64,000 nucleotides of DNA from Strongylocentrotus purpuratus (GCF_000002235.5 NW_022145527.1:1-64000); one strand, 5' to 3'. Counted from the first letter of the stretch, positions 11,873 through 25,210 are shown. A program made the numbers and translations. Notes: generated by a model from the letters alone, not told the origin.

Positions 11873-14497
11873 ATTGGGACTGAAAAAGTATTGAATGTAA
11901 TAATGTTTGATAAATAGATAAAACAGGATTCCTGTCCTTCTTGTACTTCGTAAATATAATACTTTACCTTGCTTACAAGTTAATTGCAAGCTCATTGTAT
12001 AGATCAATTAAGAGAATAGCAATAAATATGGACTTTGAGTGAGATCAAAATGGGTTTGACATCAGTTTTTCTTTTTCAAAGATTAAAAAAAAAGCAACAG
12101 CTGGGTGTCGAACCCGATACCTTCCAGTTACCAGGCGATTGCCTACCCACTAGACTAAAGTGTCACATTGCTAATCTCCATGTTTTTTTTTTCATACTTA
12201 TACTTATTGTTGTAGATGTAGCAAAAGAAAAAACGCAACAGCTGGGGGTCGAACCCGATACCTTCCAGTTACCAGGCGATTGCCTACCCACTAGACTAAA
12301 GTGTCACATTGCTAATCTCCATGTTTTTTTTTCATACTTATACTTATTGTTGTAGATGTAGCAAAAGAAAAAAACGCAACAGCTGGGGTCGAACCCGATA
12401 CCTTCCAGTTATCAGACGATTGCCTACCCACTAGACTAAAGTGTCACATTGCTAATCTTCATGTATTCTTCATACTTACACTAATTGTTGTAGATGTAGC
12501 AAAAGATGTTTTCTGACTAATTCAGAGAGTCGCTTGTTAAAGAAAGAGTATTACATGCTATTTTTCTTTGTTGAGGGGGGGGGGGTGTCCCCTTTAAAAA
12601 AGAGATGACAAGTCAATATTATGGAGTGAAGAAAAAAAAAACACGGGTTTATATAAAGGAGAAACTGAGACTCGAACCGAGTACATTGCATTGTGAAGTG
12701 ATCACTTTTATCCACAAGACCATTTTGCCTCACCGTGATAACTGGTTCGCTTTTTGTTGTTAACACTTTCTGCATGCTAATGACTTTACAAAATGTGCCG
12801 ATTTACTGATTTGACGCTTTCGGGATGCATTATTATCATCATTTTTGTAGTCCGATGTTGTCAAGATTGCCCGTATTTTTTTTCTTTCAGTTACTGATAT
12901 TACTGATATAATAGTGAGGTTTTATGTTCATTTCATTTAATTTGCAAACTGCTGACTTAAACTTAAAGTGATATGACAAGAGGCCACTGCCCTCACATAG
13001 TATAATGAATAGAACACGGGTCTATTCAATTCAGTATATGCTACGAATTCTATAACAGGGCACCAATGAATAGGGAAGCTTGGCTATTCGATTCTGTTTT
13101 CAATAGCTTGCACCTGCAATTTTTGAATAGTTACGTAACAAACTACTCAGCTCTTTCTGACATGGCATCAATAATATTAGTGAATTGAAAACAAACCTGA
13201 CCCTCCCTTCATTGAGTGACTTTTGTTTGGTCAAATGCGAGGATTACCAAGAGGAGGTAATAATAGCATTCCTGACATTGCAACAATGACCGCGTTATTT
13301 TGATGCATTGTCCCTAAACCTACCGAAGAGGCTCTTTGTCCTTGTCTGGGAGGACAAGCACTTTAGACTGGGGCTGTAGTCTGATTTCAAGAAAGGAAAA
13401 CAATTTCGGGACAGTTCAAAATAATGCTTGGAAATGGAAATTCAAATGATACCGTTTTAAAAACCAGAAAGATATGGTTTGAGGACAAGAAGCAGGATGT
13501 AATTCATTGCTCGGCAATCTTGACTGTATTTAAAACAGAGCATCCAATATACCTGATATTTAATAGTACTGTACAATGTCAATTAAATAAAATAACTAAA
13601 TAAACAAACAAATAATGGACCTCTTTAGCCAAGACTGTGGATTTTTATTGTTGAGCACTAAATGATTCTGCTCGGTCATACAGGCTAGGTGGGGGAATGC
13701 TTTCAATAGACTTAAATTTGAAAGGCCCTTTGTATCACTTCGTGCAAAATGACATAGGGCACTTCTAATAAATTTATACGAGAAGTAAAACCCTGTTCAT
13801 CATTGTTTTCGTGTTGCAAAGTTGTTTACAGACTGAAAAGGGATAGTACGGGACTGTAGAGAGTGAATAAAACTAGGAAATTATAATTGCAAATGTAAAA
13901 CAACGTTGTAAACCTAGCAATAAGAGGCTCTTGAATGCAGTTTTTAAATGGACATGGCTTTGGGGCTACCCGCTACCGCCGCCAGGCTACGCTGTCGATT
14001 GCCAGCTAGCTGTCGATTGCCAGCTAGCTGTCGATTGCCAGCTAGCTGTCGATTGCCAGCTAGCTGTCGATTGCCAGCTAGCTGTCGATTGCCAGCTAGC
14101 TGTCGATTGCCAGCTAGCTGTCGATTGCCAGCTAGCTGTCGATTGCCAGCTAGCTGTCGATTGCCAGCTAGCTGTCGATTGCCAGCTAGCTGTCGATTGC
14201 CAGCTAGCTGTCGATTGCCAGCTAGCTGTCGATTGCCAGCTAGCTGTCTAGATGGGACCCCCCTGGCGATTAATGTGTGTGGGGGGGGGGGTGATTTTTC
14301 AAATTTTCGAGGGCCAAACAAAAAAATAGTGCTCTCTACCCCCCCCCCCCCCCTCCCCCTTCCCCCTTTACCACTGAGTGAAATATCGGCCGGCACGATT
14401 TTTTTTTATTTCAGCACATTAAATTTCAAATTGATTTCAAGTTTGGGCCCCCCTAAGAAATCCTGAATCCGCACCGATACCCACCCCCCCCCCCCCC
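11575..14497. repeat. Array unit 5
   Basis: tRNA-like triplet 12094-12445; second tRNA-like sequence 12658-12729; about 14 uninterrupted copies of the 18-mer, the cleanest run in the array. Confidence 0.9.
13992..14248. repeat. 18-bp minisatellite, ~14 copies (unit 5)
   Basis: Uniform copies of the same 18-mer with no internal variants seen. Confidence 0.95.
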
Positions 14498-17227
14498 AAA
14501 TAAAAATCCCAAGGCTCCCCTGTAGTTTTTTTCTACATTGCTCCCCCCCCCCCCGCAAAAGGTCCCTATTTCTCATTGTTTTACATCAACAACAACAACA
14601 ACAATAATATTTATTATAAAACTCCAAAATTGGTTTGTTTTTATAAATAATAATATCTGCCCGGCAAAATATTTGAAGTAAGTATGTAGATTAAGATCAT
14701 CAGACTTTATTACACTGATGAGGTGTATTGGGTTCTCTTCACTTGTCTCTTTCTGGCTCTCTTTCTCTTTCTCTCTCTCTCTCTCTCTCTCATTGGGACT
14801 GAAAAAGTATTGAATGTAATAATGTTTGATAAATAGATAAAACAGGATTCCTGTCCTTCTTGTACTTCGTAAATATAATACTTTACCTTGCTTACAAGTT
14901 AATTGCAAGCTCATTGTATAGATCAATTAAGAGAATAGCAATAAATATGGACTTTGAGTGAGATCAAAATGGGTTTGACATCAGTTTTTCTTTTTCAAAG
15001 ATTAAAAAAAAAGCAACAGCTGGGTGTCGAACCCGATACCTTCCAGTTACCAGGCGATTGCCTACCCACTAGACTAAAGTGTCACATTGCTAATCTCCAT
15101 GTTTTTTTTTTCATACTTATACTTATTGTTGTAGATGTAGCAAAAGAAAAAACGCAACAGCTGGGGGTCGAACCCGATACCTTCCAGTTACCAGGCGATT
15201 GCCTACCCACTAGACTAAAGTGTCACATTGCTAATCTCCATGTTTTTTTTTCATACTTATACTTATTGTTGTAGATGTAGCAAAAGAAAAAAACGCAACA
15301 GCTGGGGGTCGAACCCGATACCTTCCAGTTATCAGACGATTGCCTACCCACTAGACTAAAGTGTCACATTGCTAATCTTCATGTATTCTTCATACTTACA
15401 CTAATTGTTGTAGATGTAGCAAAAGATGTTTTCTGACTAATTCAGAGAGTCGCTTGTTAAAGAAAGAGTATTACATGCTATTTTTCTTTGTTGAGGGGGG
15501 GGGGTGTCCCCTTTAAAAAAGAGATGACAAGTCAATATTATGGAGTGAAGAAAAAAAAAAACATGGGTTTATATAAAGGAGAAACTGAGACTCGAACCGA
15601 GTACATTGCATTGTGAAGTGATCACTTTTATCCACAAGACCATTTTGCCTCACCGTGATAACTGGTTCGCTTTTTGTTGTTAACACTTTCTGCATGCTAA
15701 TGACTTTACAAAATGTGCCGATTTACTGATTTGACGCTTTCGGGATGCATTATTATCATCATTTTTGTAGTCCGATGTTGTCAAGATTGCCCGTATTTTT
15801 TTTCTTTCAGTTACTGATATTACTGATATAATAGTGAGGTTTTATGTTCATTTCATTTAATTTGCAAACTGCTGACTTAAACTTAAAGTGATATGACAAG
15901 AGGCCACTGCCCTCACATAGTATAATGAATAGAACACGGGTCTATTCAATTCAGTATATGCTACGAATTCTATAACAGGGCACCAATGAATAGGGAAGCT
16001 TGGCTATTCGATTCTGTTTTCAATAGCTTGCACCTGCAATTTTGAATAGTTACGTAACAAACTACTCAGCTCTTTCTGACATGGCATCAATAATATTAGT
16101 GAATTGAAAAACAAACCTGACCCTCCCTTCATTGAGTGACTTTTGTTTGGTCAAATGCGAGGATTACCAAAGAGGAGGTAATAATAGCATTCCTGAAATT
16201 GCAACAATGACCGCGTTATTTTGATGCATTGTCCCTAAACCTACCGAAGAGGCTCTTTGTCCTTGTCTGGGAGGACAAGCACTTTAGACTGGGGCTGTAG
16301 TCTGATTTCAAGAAAGGAAAACAATTTCGGGACAGTTCAAAATAATGCTTGGAAATGGAAATTCAAATGATACCGTTTTAAAAACCAGAAAGATATGGTT
16401 TGAGGACAAGAAGCAGGATGTAATTCATTGCTCGGCAATCTTGACTGTATTTAAAACAGAGCATCCAATATACCTGATATTTAATAGTACTGTACAATGT
16501 CAATTAAATAAAATAACTAAATAAACAAACAAATAATGGACCTCTTTAGCCAAGACTGTGGATTTTTATTGTTGAGCACTAAATGATTCTGCTCGGTCAT
16601 ACAGGCTAGGTGGGGGAATGCTTTCAATAGACTTAAATTTGAAAGGCCCTTTGTATCACTTCGTGCAAAATGACATAGGGCACTTCTAATAAATTTATAC
16701 GAGAAGTAAAACCCTGTTCATCATTGTTTTCGTGTTGCAAAGTTGTTTACAGACTGAAAAAGGGATAGTACGGGACTGTAGAGAGTGAATAAAACTAGGA
16801 AATTATAATTGCAAATGTAAAACAACGTTGTAAACCTAGCAATAAGAGGCTCTTGAATGCAGTTTTTAAATGGACATGGCTTTGGGATTGCCAGCTAGCT
16901 GTCGATTGCCAGCTAGCTGTCGATTGCCAGCTAGCTGTCGATTGCCAGCTAGCTGTCGATTGCCAGCTGTCTAGATGGGACCCCCCTGGCGATTAATGTG
17001 TGTGGGGGGGGGGGGGGGGGGTGATTTTTTCAAATTTTCGAGGGCCAAACAAAAAAATAGTGCTCTCTACCCCCCCCCCCCCTCCCCCTTCCCCCTTTAC
17101 CACTGAGTGAAATATCGGCCGGCACGATTTTTTTTTATTTCAGCACATTAAATTTCAAATTGATTTCAAGTTTGGGCCCCCCTAAGAAATCCTGAATCCG
17201 CACCGATACCCACCCCCCCCCCCCCCC
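14498..17227. repeat. Array unit 6
   Basis: tRNA-like triplet 15013-15365; second tRNA-like sequence 15578-15649; short 18-mer array. It shares two markers with unit 7 only: loss of the CCGCTACCGCCGCC leader before the 18-mers, and CCTGAAATTGC in place of CCTGACATTGC. Confidence 0.9.
16887..16970. repeat. 18-bp minisatellite, ~4-5 copies (unit 6)
   Basis: Starts inside the 18-mer (ATTGCCAGCTAG) directly after TTTGGG; the usual leader is deleted. Confidence 0.95.
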
Positions 17228-17492
17228 AAATAAAAATCCCAAGGCTCCCCTGTAGTTTTTTTCTACATTGCTCCCCCCCCCCCGCAAAAGGTCCCTATTT
17301 TCTCATTGTTTTACATCAACAACAACAACAACAATAATATTTATTATAAAACTCCAAAATTGGTTTGTTTTTATAAATAATAATATCTGCCCGGCAAAAT
17401 ATTTGAAGTAAGTATGTAGATTAAGATCATCAGACTTTATTACACTGATGAGGTGTATTGGGTTCTCTTCACTTGTCTCTTTCTGGCTCTCT

Positions 17493-17523
<31 letters not shown>

Positions 17524-19694
17524 ATTGGGACTGAAAAAGTATTGAATGTAATAATGTTTGATAAATAGATAAAACAGGATTCCTGTCCTTCTTGTACTTC
17601 GTAAATATAATACTTTACCTTGCTTACAAGTTAATTGCAAGCTCATTGTATAGATCAATTAAGAGAATAGCAATAAATATGGACTTTGAGTGAGATCAAA
17701 ATGGGTTTGACATCAGTTTTTCTTTTTCAAAGATTAAAAAAAAAGCAACAGCTGGGTGTCGAACCCGATACCTTCCAGTTACCAGGCGATTGCCTACCCA
17801 CTAGACTAAAGTGTCACATTGCTAATCTCCATGTTTTTTTTCTTCATACTTATACTTATTGTTGTAGATGTAGCAAAAGAAAAAAACGCAACAGCTGGGG
17901 GTCGAACCCGATACCTTCCAGTTACCAGGCGATTGCCTACCCACTAGACTAAAGTGTCACATTGCTAATCTCCATGTTTTTTTTTCATACTTATACTTAT
18001 TGTTGTAGATGTAGCAAAAGAAAAAAACGCAACAGCTGGGGGTCGAACCCGATACCTTCCAGTTATCAGACGATTGCCTACCCACTAGACTAAAGTGTCA
18101 CATTGCTAATCTTCATGTATTCTTCATACTTACACTAATTGTTGTAGATGTAGCAAAAGATGTTTTCTGACTAATTCAGAGAGTCGCTTGTTAAAGAAAG
18201 AGTATTACATGCTATTTTTTCTTTGTTGAGGGGGGGGGGGGGGTGTCCCCTTTAAAAAAGAGATGACAAGTCAATATTATGGAGTGAAGAAAAAAAAAAA
18301 CATGGGTTTATATAAAGGAGAAACTGAGACTCGAACCGAGTACATTGCATTGTGAAGTGATCACTTTTATCCACAAGACCATTTTGCCTCACCGTGATAA
18401 CTGGTTCGCTTTTTGTTGTTAACACTTTCTGCATGCTAATGACTTTACAAAATGTGCCGATTTACTGATTTGACGCTTTCGGGATGCATTATTATCATCA
18501 TTTTTGTAGTCCGATGTTGTCAAGATTGCCCGTATTTTTTTTCTTTCAGTTACTGATATTACTGATATAATAGTGAGGTTTTATGTTTATTTCATTTAAT
18601 TTGCAAACTGCTGACTTAAACTTAAAGTGATATGACAAGAGGCCACTGCCCTCACATAGTATAATGAATAGAACACGGGTCTATTCAATTCAGTATATGC
18701 TACGAATTCTATAACAGGGCACCAATGAATAGGGAAGCTTGGCTATTCGATTCTGTTTTCAATAGCTTGCACCTGCAATTTTTGAATAGTTACGTAACAA
18801 ACTACTCAGCTCTTTCTGACATGGCATCAATAATATTAGTGAATTGAAAACAAACCTGACCCTCCCTTCATTGAGTGACTTTTGTTTGGTCAAATGCGAG
18901 GATTACCAAAGAGGAGGTAATAATAGCATTCCTGAAATTGCAACAATGACCGCGTTATTTTGATGCATTGTCCCTAAACCTACCGAAGAGGCTCTTTGTC
19001 CTTGTCTGGGAGGACAAGCACTTTAGACTGGGGCTGTAGTCTGATTTCAAGAAAGGAAAACAATTTCGGGACAGTTCAAAATAATGCTTGGAAATGGAAA
19101 TTCAAATGATACCGTTTTAAAAACCAGAAAGATATGGTTTGAGGACAAGAAGCAGGATGTAATTCATTGCTCGGCAATCTTGACTGTATTTAAAACAGAG
19201 CATCCAATATACCTGATATTTAATAGTACTGTACAATGTCAATTAAATAAAATAACTAAATAAACAAACAAATAATGGACCTCTTTAGCCAAGACTGTGG
19301 ATTTTTATTGTTGAGCACTAAATGATTCTGCTCGGTCATACAGGCTAGGTGGGGGAATGCTTTCAATAGACTTAAATTTGAAAGGCCCTTTGTATCACTT
19401 CGTGCAAAATGACATAGGGCACTTCTAATAAATTTATACGAGAAGTAAAACCCTGTTCATCATTGTTTTCGTGTTGCAAAGTTGTTTACAGACTGAAAAA
19501 GGGATAGTACGGGACTGTAGAGAGTGAATAAAACTAGGAAATTATAATTGCAAATGTAAAACAACGTTGTAAACCTAGCAATAAGAGGCTCTTGAATGCA
19601 GTTTTTAAATGGACATGGCTTTGGGATTGCCAGCTAGCTGTCGATTGCCAGCTAGCTGTCGATTGCCAGCTAGCTGTCGATTGCCAGCTAGCTG
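17228..19694. repeat. Array unit 7, truncated
   Basis: tRNA-like triplet 17745-18099; second tRNA-like sequence 18317-18388; about 4 copies of the 18-mer, after which the sequence jumps directly into the middle of a diverged unit (GTTAATGACTTTAC at about 19700). The G-tract/C-tract end and the first ~1.2 kb of the next unit are missing at this junction. Confidence 0.9.
19627..19694. repeat. 18-bp minisatellite, ~4 copies (unit 7)
   Basis: Same leader deletion as unit 6; ends at the junction with decayed unit 8. Confidence 0.95.
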
Positions 19695-20220
19695 TTAATG
19701 TTAATGACTTTACAAAATATGCCGATTTACTGATTTCACGCTTTCGGGAGGCATATTTATTATTATTTTGTAGTCCGATTTTGTCAAGATTGCCCCTAAT
19801 TTTTTTCTTTCAGTTACTGATATATTAGGGAGGTTTTATGTTATTTTCATTTATTCTGCAAACTACTGACTTTAACTTAAAGTGATATGACAATAGGTTA
19901 CTGCCCTGACATTGCATAATGAATAGAACACGGGTCTATTCAATTTAGTATACGCTACGAATTCTATAAAAGGGCACCAATGAATAAAGGAAGCTTGGCT
20001 TTTCAATAGCTTGCACCTGCAATTTTTGAATAGTTACGTAACAAACTACTCAGCTCTTTCAGACATGGCATCAATTAATGAATTGAAGAAAAAAAATCCG
20101 ACCCTCCCTTCATTGAGCGAATACTTTTGGCAAATACGTGGATTACCAAAGAGGTAATAATAGCATTCCTGACATTGCAACAATGACAGCATTATTTTAA
20201 AGTATTGTCCCTAAAGGTAG
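19695..20220. repeat. Decayed array unit 8, left part
   Basis: Diverged copy of the middle of the unit (compare 1207-1745), with many substitutions and small deletions. It is interrupted after GGTAG by the LTR retrotransposon and resumes at 26066. Confidence 0.9.
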
Positions 20221-21054
20221 TGTGGTGGGCCAGTAAATGAGTTGAAGATGACAAGTTCAAACATAAATAAACACAGGAAGCTCGGAATTACAGTTGAAGT
20301 CCACTTTATTAAATATATATATCAGCCTAAGCTTCAATCGTTGCAAACGACGAGTATTATTATTATTTGAACATGGTAAATAAACTGCTTCTCTCAGAGG
20401 CTGGGCGGCCATATATGGACAGTAAACTAGCAGCACATCCTAAACATGATAACGGAATGAAATAAACTCTCAAATAATATCTACTTTCAAATAATATCAA
20501 CTAAAAAACTCCCTTCAAAATCCCGCACCTCGCATTTAAATACCGCGGCACCCGATGAGGCTTAGATATTACATGATATTGCCCGCCAACCAGGAGGGCT
20601 CTTACGAAGCCAACCAATTACAAGACGGGATATATCCAATTACCCTTTAGGTCATCCGACCAATTAAGAGAGGAGTTATACCTTTAATTAATTATAACCA
20701 ATGACAAAGCATAATAGATGAGTGTTATCTGATCTAGTCACCGACAGAAATGAGAGGAGTCTATCTCTTCGCGAGAATGTCGCGTCCCCGGCAAAACAGT
20801 CTATTGTCTAACTTGTTATTGGAAATGAACACCTGTACATCTTGATGCAGGAATTCATTTCCAACGTGCTTTTCGAAATGAACACTTTAATCTAATGCAA
20901 GAATTCAAACCCAGGGGTTGTTTACCCGTTCCCGGCATACTATTGGAAACATAATTAATGTTATTTAACTTTTAGGTGAATACAATTAATCAACCCAGCT
21001 CGGCTCTTATATGGCTCTAGCGCCCCCTTTAGCCCAAATGAGCGTACTACTACA
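20221..21054 (-). repeat. LTR (3' LTR of the minus-strand element)
   Basis: 834 bp, TG...CA ends (TGTGGTGGGC at the left, ACTACTACA at the right). I saw only two substitutions and one 2-bp gap relative to the other LTR, which points to a recent insertion. Confidence 0.92.
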
Positions 21055-21066
21055 AATCTCCCCTAC
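21055..21066 (-). other. Polypurine tract
   Basis: On the minus strand AGTAGGGGAGATT lies directly before the 3' LTR, the position where plus-strand DNA synthesis is primed in LTR retrotransposons. Confidence 0.6.
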
Positions 21067-23123
21067 TAAAACGATCTTGCACCTGGAGATCGTACAAAAT
21101 TAAGATAAAATACTAGATTACCAACTGGGAATCATTTAATCAAGCAATACATATTTCTGTTGCTTTAAAGCATAATTTTGTCAATATGCTATCAATACAG
21201 CATATTTGGGCTGCATTAACCAACACTTTGACTTAAAAATGTACTTTAAATGAATTACAGTTAACATTCTCCTTGCAATGTCAAACACTCATGCATAATT
21301 ACATTATACAACAATATCCACATTTATTTATTTTACAACCAATTGACCAGGAAGACCTGCAATTGTAATGTCTTGTCCACCTTGCAAATATAACCCACCC
21401 AACAGAATATAATGTCAGGATGACGTCATGCCCTTCCTCCTCTTTGGAGCTGGATATCCCCAGACCTCCAAATCAAAGGCAGGCACAAACATCATCCCTC
21501 GATTTTAACTGCTCCCAAACATGGAAGGGTATAACCACGAAAATGACAACACAATGATATCGTGCCAGGTCAACTGGTAATTGTAATAATAAATAATATA
21601 ACACAACCAACGGCATATGATACCCAAAGCTATAGATAACAGTTAATCACATTACAAACAACCTACATGCATATATTCCTTAATTCCATTCTTTCCTCAA
21701 ACCCCCATGAGAAAAAGTTCAACTGAACAATCAACATCGTCACCATGAAAACCAAACATCTCACTGGAAGCAAGACTAAACATGCCTTATTATATACATA
21801 CAATTAACACCCTTTCTCATAAACCTGCACATGTATCATAATTATCTCAAAATCCCCAGTCGCAACAACCAGCAGTCTATAATTATCTCATCGAATCTAC
21901 TTCCAACTAACATTATAAAACTCAGACAAATCTATTTTGTCACATAATGTACTATTTAATATCTACTTAATGTAGACTCCAACTGTTTAATTTTATCTTT
22001 TTTTATATATACAGTTACCAAACAAATATTAAGTGCCAACTTGGCACAGGATGGCTTCTTAAAAAAAAAGTTAAATCACCTGGTAACAATAATTTTGTAC
22101 CTCGCAAAGATATGAATGATATCAGGAAAAACATACAGGACAACTAATGGAACTGGATTTCCCAAGACCTCCACAGCGCACTCCGTATGATGTCACCTTC
22201 CATCTTTACAATATTAAATGCGTGTAAACAAACCTAACAAGTTAAAGCACCAACATATTTGCATTTATAAATTTCGAAACATTGAAATAATGCAGAATTC
22301 AGCAAAATATCATACCCAGATATCATGCCCACTATATACCAACATTATGAGACAGGATCGTATCATATCAGAGGATAACCCCCCTCTCCAAAACATTCAA
22401 CCCTGAATTCATCCTAACTCCTAGTTAAGCATTTTATAAATAAGCTAACGAATCGTTATCAGTAAATATAACAAACGGGGCTCCAAATAAGTGATCTCTA
22501 AATTATCCACTACTGTCCATTTTTCTTCTGTATGTTTCAATGGTCTATTAGCATATGCTAAATAATGACGCCTTCTATCCTCCCCTACTTGTGATAGGCA
22601 AGGCCCTAACCTTTAGGCAATTGTATCAACTTCTAAAAACAAACCCCTATGAAAAACCCGGATAACTAACTGGTGCCTGAATCAACTTCTTTGAGTAAAT
22701 TAAATGAATCATTCGTTAGAATAATCCACTCAAGCTTAAATAGTTTTCCCTTCTTTTTTGTCCTTTTACTAAAGGGAGAATTAGTTGAACTGAATCAACG
22801 GTGCAGCTAACTTAGCAAATTAATAAACGAAACATCTTTAATATACATCTTCTCCCAAGGAGCGCCCAGCCTCTATATGAATTTGAATGTTAGCAAACAT
22901 TTAAAACATTTATATTTTATTACCGAATTCTCAATGCCTTTTTAGTCGCAAAAGAGAATTAAAATACCAAACTTTTCCTCCAATGACCTAACTACAAGTA
23001 CTCCCACCCTACCCTTAGGAGTTCAAAATGCACTCACAAGGAGTATTGGCTAACAAAACAGTAGCCTTGGGACTTTTCTTTATCAATTTACTTTAAATAC
23101 ATACTTCATTTTCTTCCAAATTT
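21067..23123. other. LTR element internal region without recognisable pol
   Basis: AT-rich; only scattered short reading frames on either strand. No YxDD reverse transcriptase motif, integrase zinc finger or aspartic protease motif was found by eye. Confidence 0.6.
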
Positions 23124-23387
23124 TTACCTGGCCCCTGGTAGTGGCCGAGAACGACCCTTTCCCTGCCATCGGCTTCGGCTAACTCTTTTCTCTACAATTA
23201 CTGAACAGGATCTCGCACAATGACCAAACCCCCCACAACGCCAGCAAGCACCCTTGCTTAATTGAGATTGAGATGTGTTATTTGGAAGGTAATTGGGTGG
23301 AGATTGGGAAGTGGAGGAATTCTGACGCAACAATTGATCTAAACTTTGTTGCAATTTTTCCATTGCTGATAGGAGTTTAATGGCCAA
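23124..23387 (-). pseudogene. gag: Gag, nucleocapsid part (zinc knuckle)
   Basis: Short minus-strand frame with one CCHC zinc knuckle: CWRCGGFGHCARSC fits C-x2-C-x4-H-x4-C. The family function is RNA packaging. It ends in a basic Arg/Gly/Pro-rich tail. It is in a different frame from the capsid part upstream. The two frames are joined by an apparent one-base change in a CCCC run near 23466-23469, so in this copy gag is broken, unless the run was miscalled or a frameshift is used. Confidence 0.75.
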
Positions 23388-24094
23388 GTTATCTCCACTT
23401 GCACCTTGTGGTGCGCTTGACTCTGATCTTCTAAAATAGAACCAAGGTGAAGTTCTCTGACCACTCCCCTCCTACCCTTAGGAGTCTCGAATTCACCCAA
23501 CAACCCCAAAGCCACTTCCCTCACATCTTCAAAGGATTGTTCTTCCGAACTCATTTGTATTCGTTTTAATTCTAAACGAAAACTTGGGTGTTTGGTTCCC
23601 GCAACAAATTGCCCTATCAATGACTTATCTCGCAAAACCTTGAGAGCTTGTGCTTCTGTTTTAGAAGCTTTATCAACCGCACGGTCGTATAATTGAATAA
23701 GTTCTCGTGAGAACTCGACCAAAGATTCATTATCTTGTTGCACCCTATCGTAAAAAGCCTGTTGTAAAGATTGGACAGTTTCTCTGGGGCCAAAATACTG
23801 TTCCAATATCTGAATCAATTTTTTTCTATCTTTCTCGATACCTGAATGGCACCTAACCTCAGCCCTGGCAGACCCTTCTAAGTGTGCGAGAATAACAGAA
23901 GGTTGTTGGCTTTCTGGAATATGTGCTTGATCACAATAAAATTCTACGTCTTCTAGCCATTCCTTTAAAGTCGGGTCATCGGGCAGAGTAGGACTACCAT
24001 GAAATTTGCGTAATTTTACTGGACGGGATGTAGTAAACCTACAACCCTGTAAAGCTTGGGTTAGCCCGGTTACTAACTTTTCCATTTCAATCAT
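23339..24094 (-). pseudogene. gag: Gag, matrix/capsid part
   Basis: A 251-codon minus-strand frame starting MIEMEKLVTGL. The region with LKEWLEDVEFYCDQ followed by W/F-, L- and Q-rich helices (for example QQAFYDRVQQDNESLVEFS) is typical of the retrotransposon gag domain that forms the particle shell. The last ~45 codons are out of frame: the natural reading leaves this frame near 23466-23469 and continues in the zinc-knuckle frame. No protease or polymerase follows. Confidence 0.8.
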
Positions 24095-25210
24095 TATGAA
24101 ACTGTCAATATGAAGGGCTTATATTATACTAATTTAGGTTAAACGTAGATTTAAGTTTAAATAATCTACCCTATGCTTACATTAATGCTAGCCAGAATTT
24201 GAAGATCAAACGGGTACAAATAATTTAACCAACACAATATTCCAACACTTAGTCTTACACTACAATAATTTAAAAAAAAACCTACAATAATTTCAAAAAA
24301 TCTTGAGACATAAATCCAAAAATATCAAGATTCAAAGGACGTTTCAATTTATCAGTTCAGTTCTCACTGTCCAATTCTCGACTTTCAAAACATACCTCAG
24401 CTCAGCTTAATTGTCTCCTTAATTAGCTCAGCTTGTCTCCTTATCTCAACTTGTCTCCCGCCGAAGGTTGCTCCCTACGAACTTGGCGTTGCAGACCAAA
24501 AAACCCAAGTTCAGCTCGATCAACAATCGAAGCATCAGAACATCTCCTTCAATTGAGTCCTCGCTACTTGTAGGTTGAGTATCGTGACGAGGCATCGGCG
24601 TAACTGGTTTCCCCCGAGAGCTTCCCGATACGCGCGTACTTCGGGTGCCAGGCCAGCTGACAAACCAGCTCCGGAGAATCCAGCCAGACTTTGAGTAACT
24701 CCTGTACGGGGAACCTCCATTAGGTAATACGTATCAGATCGCCCACGCAGAAATGGTTTGCAAAATATTTCTGGTGGGGCAGTCGACTAAACAATTTTTC
24801 GTAAGTATATACCAAACGTTCTGGACATCACGGAAGGCACATCATCGCGGACGTGTTGGTAACAGGTAAGAGGGGGGTCTCGGGGAAACTTCTCTCGCCG
24901 TGGTGATCCCAATCACATTCACCGAGAAGAATGTGCAATGTGTTCCAAGAAGGGCCTCCAATTACCCGTTGGCCCTATTCGTACTGGACTACTCCGCTGG
25001 AGCCACATAAAAAAAACATGCCCTGCAATAAGCGCCACGATAATCTGTCGCTAACTCCACCGGTGAAAAACAGTTCAGCAGCAGCAACTCAAAAATACTT
25101 CTGTGTTCCGAGCAAATGATATCGAGTTCGAGTGGTGGGTCGGCACGACGAACCAGCGGTAACCGCTAGCAAGCCAACGGCAAACTTCGCCGTTAACGAA
25201 AGAAAGCTGA
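24095..25210 (-). other. Untranslated leader of the LTR element
   Basis: About 1.1 kb between the primer-binding site and gag. It includes a 61-codon minus-strand frame (24535-24720) with no recognised similarity. This is the usual place for packaging signals; none can be identified from sequence alone. Confidence 0.5.

Larger units (their letters stand above)
1..19694. repeat. Tandem array of seven ~2.9-kb satellite-like units
   Basis: Seven direct copies start (at the AAATAAAAATCCC motif after a C tract) at 15, 2895, 5645, 8694, 11575, 14498 and 17228. The periods are 2880, 2750, 3049, 2881, 2923 and 2730 bp, and the last copy breaks off at 19694. Copies look nearly identical apart from homopolymer length, the CT tract and the 18-mer array. 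The array enters from the left window edge, so its true length is unknown. No open reading frame is conserved for coding reasons: the short ones recur only because the DNA recurs. No rRNA or snRNA was recognised in the unit. It could be a satellite or a tandemly amplified mobile element. Confidence 0.95.

Noticed and set aside
1..19694. Ribosomal or snRNA/5S gene cluster
   Set aside because: No rRNA, 5S or spliceosomal RNA sequence was recognised in the unit.
24535..24720. 61-codon minus-strand frame as an extra gene in the LTR element
   Set aside because: No recognised motif; lies in the leader before gag and is short enough for chance.
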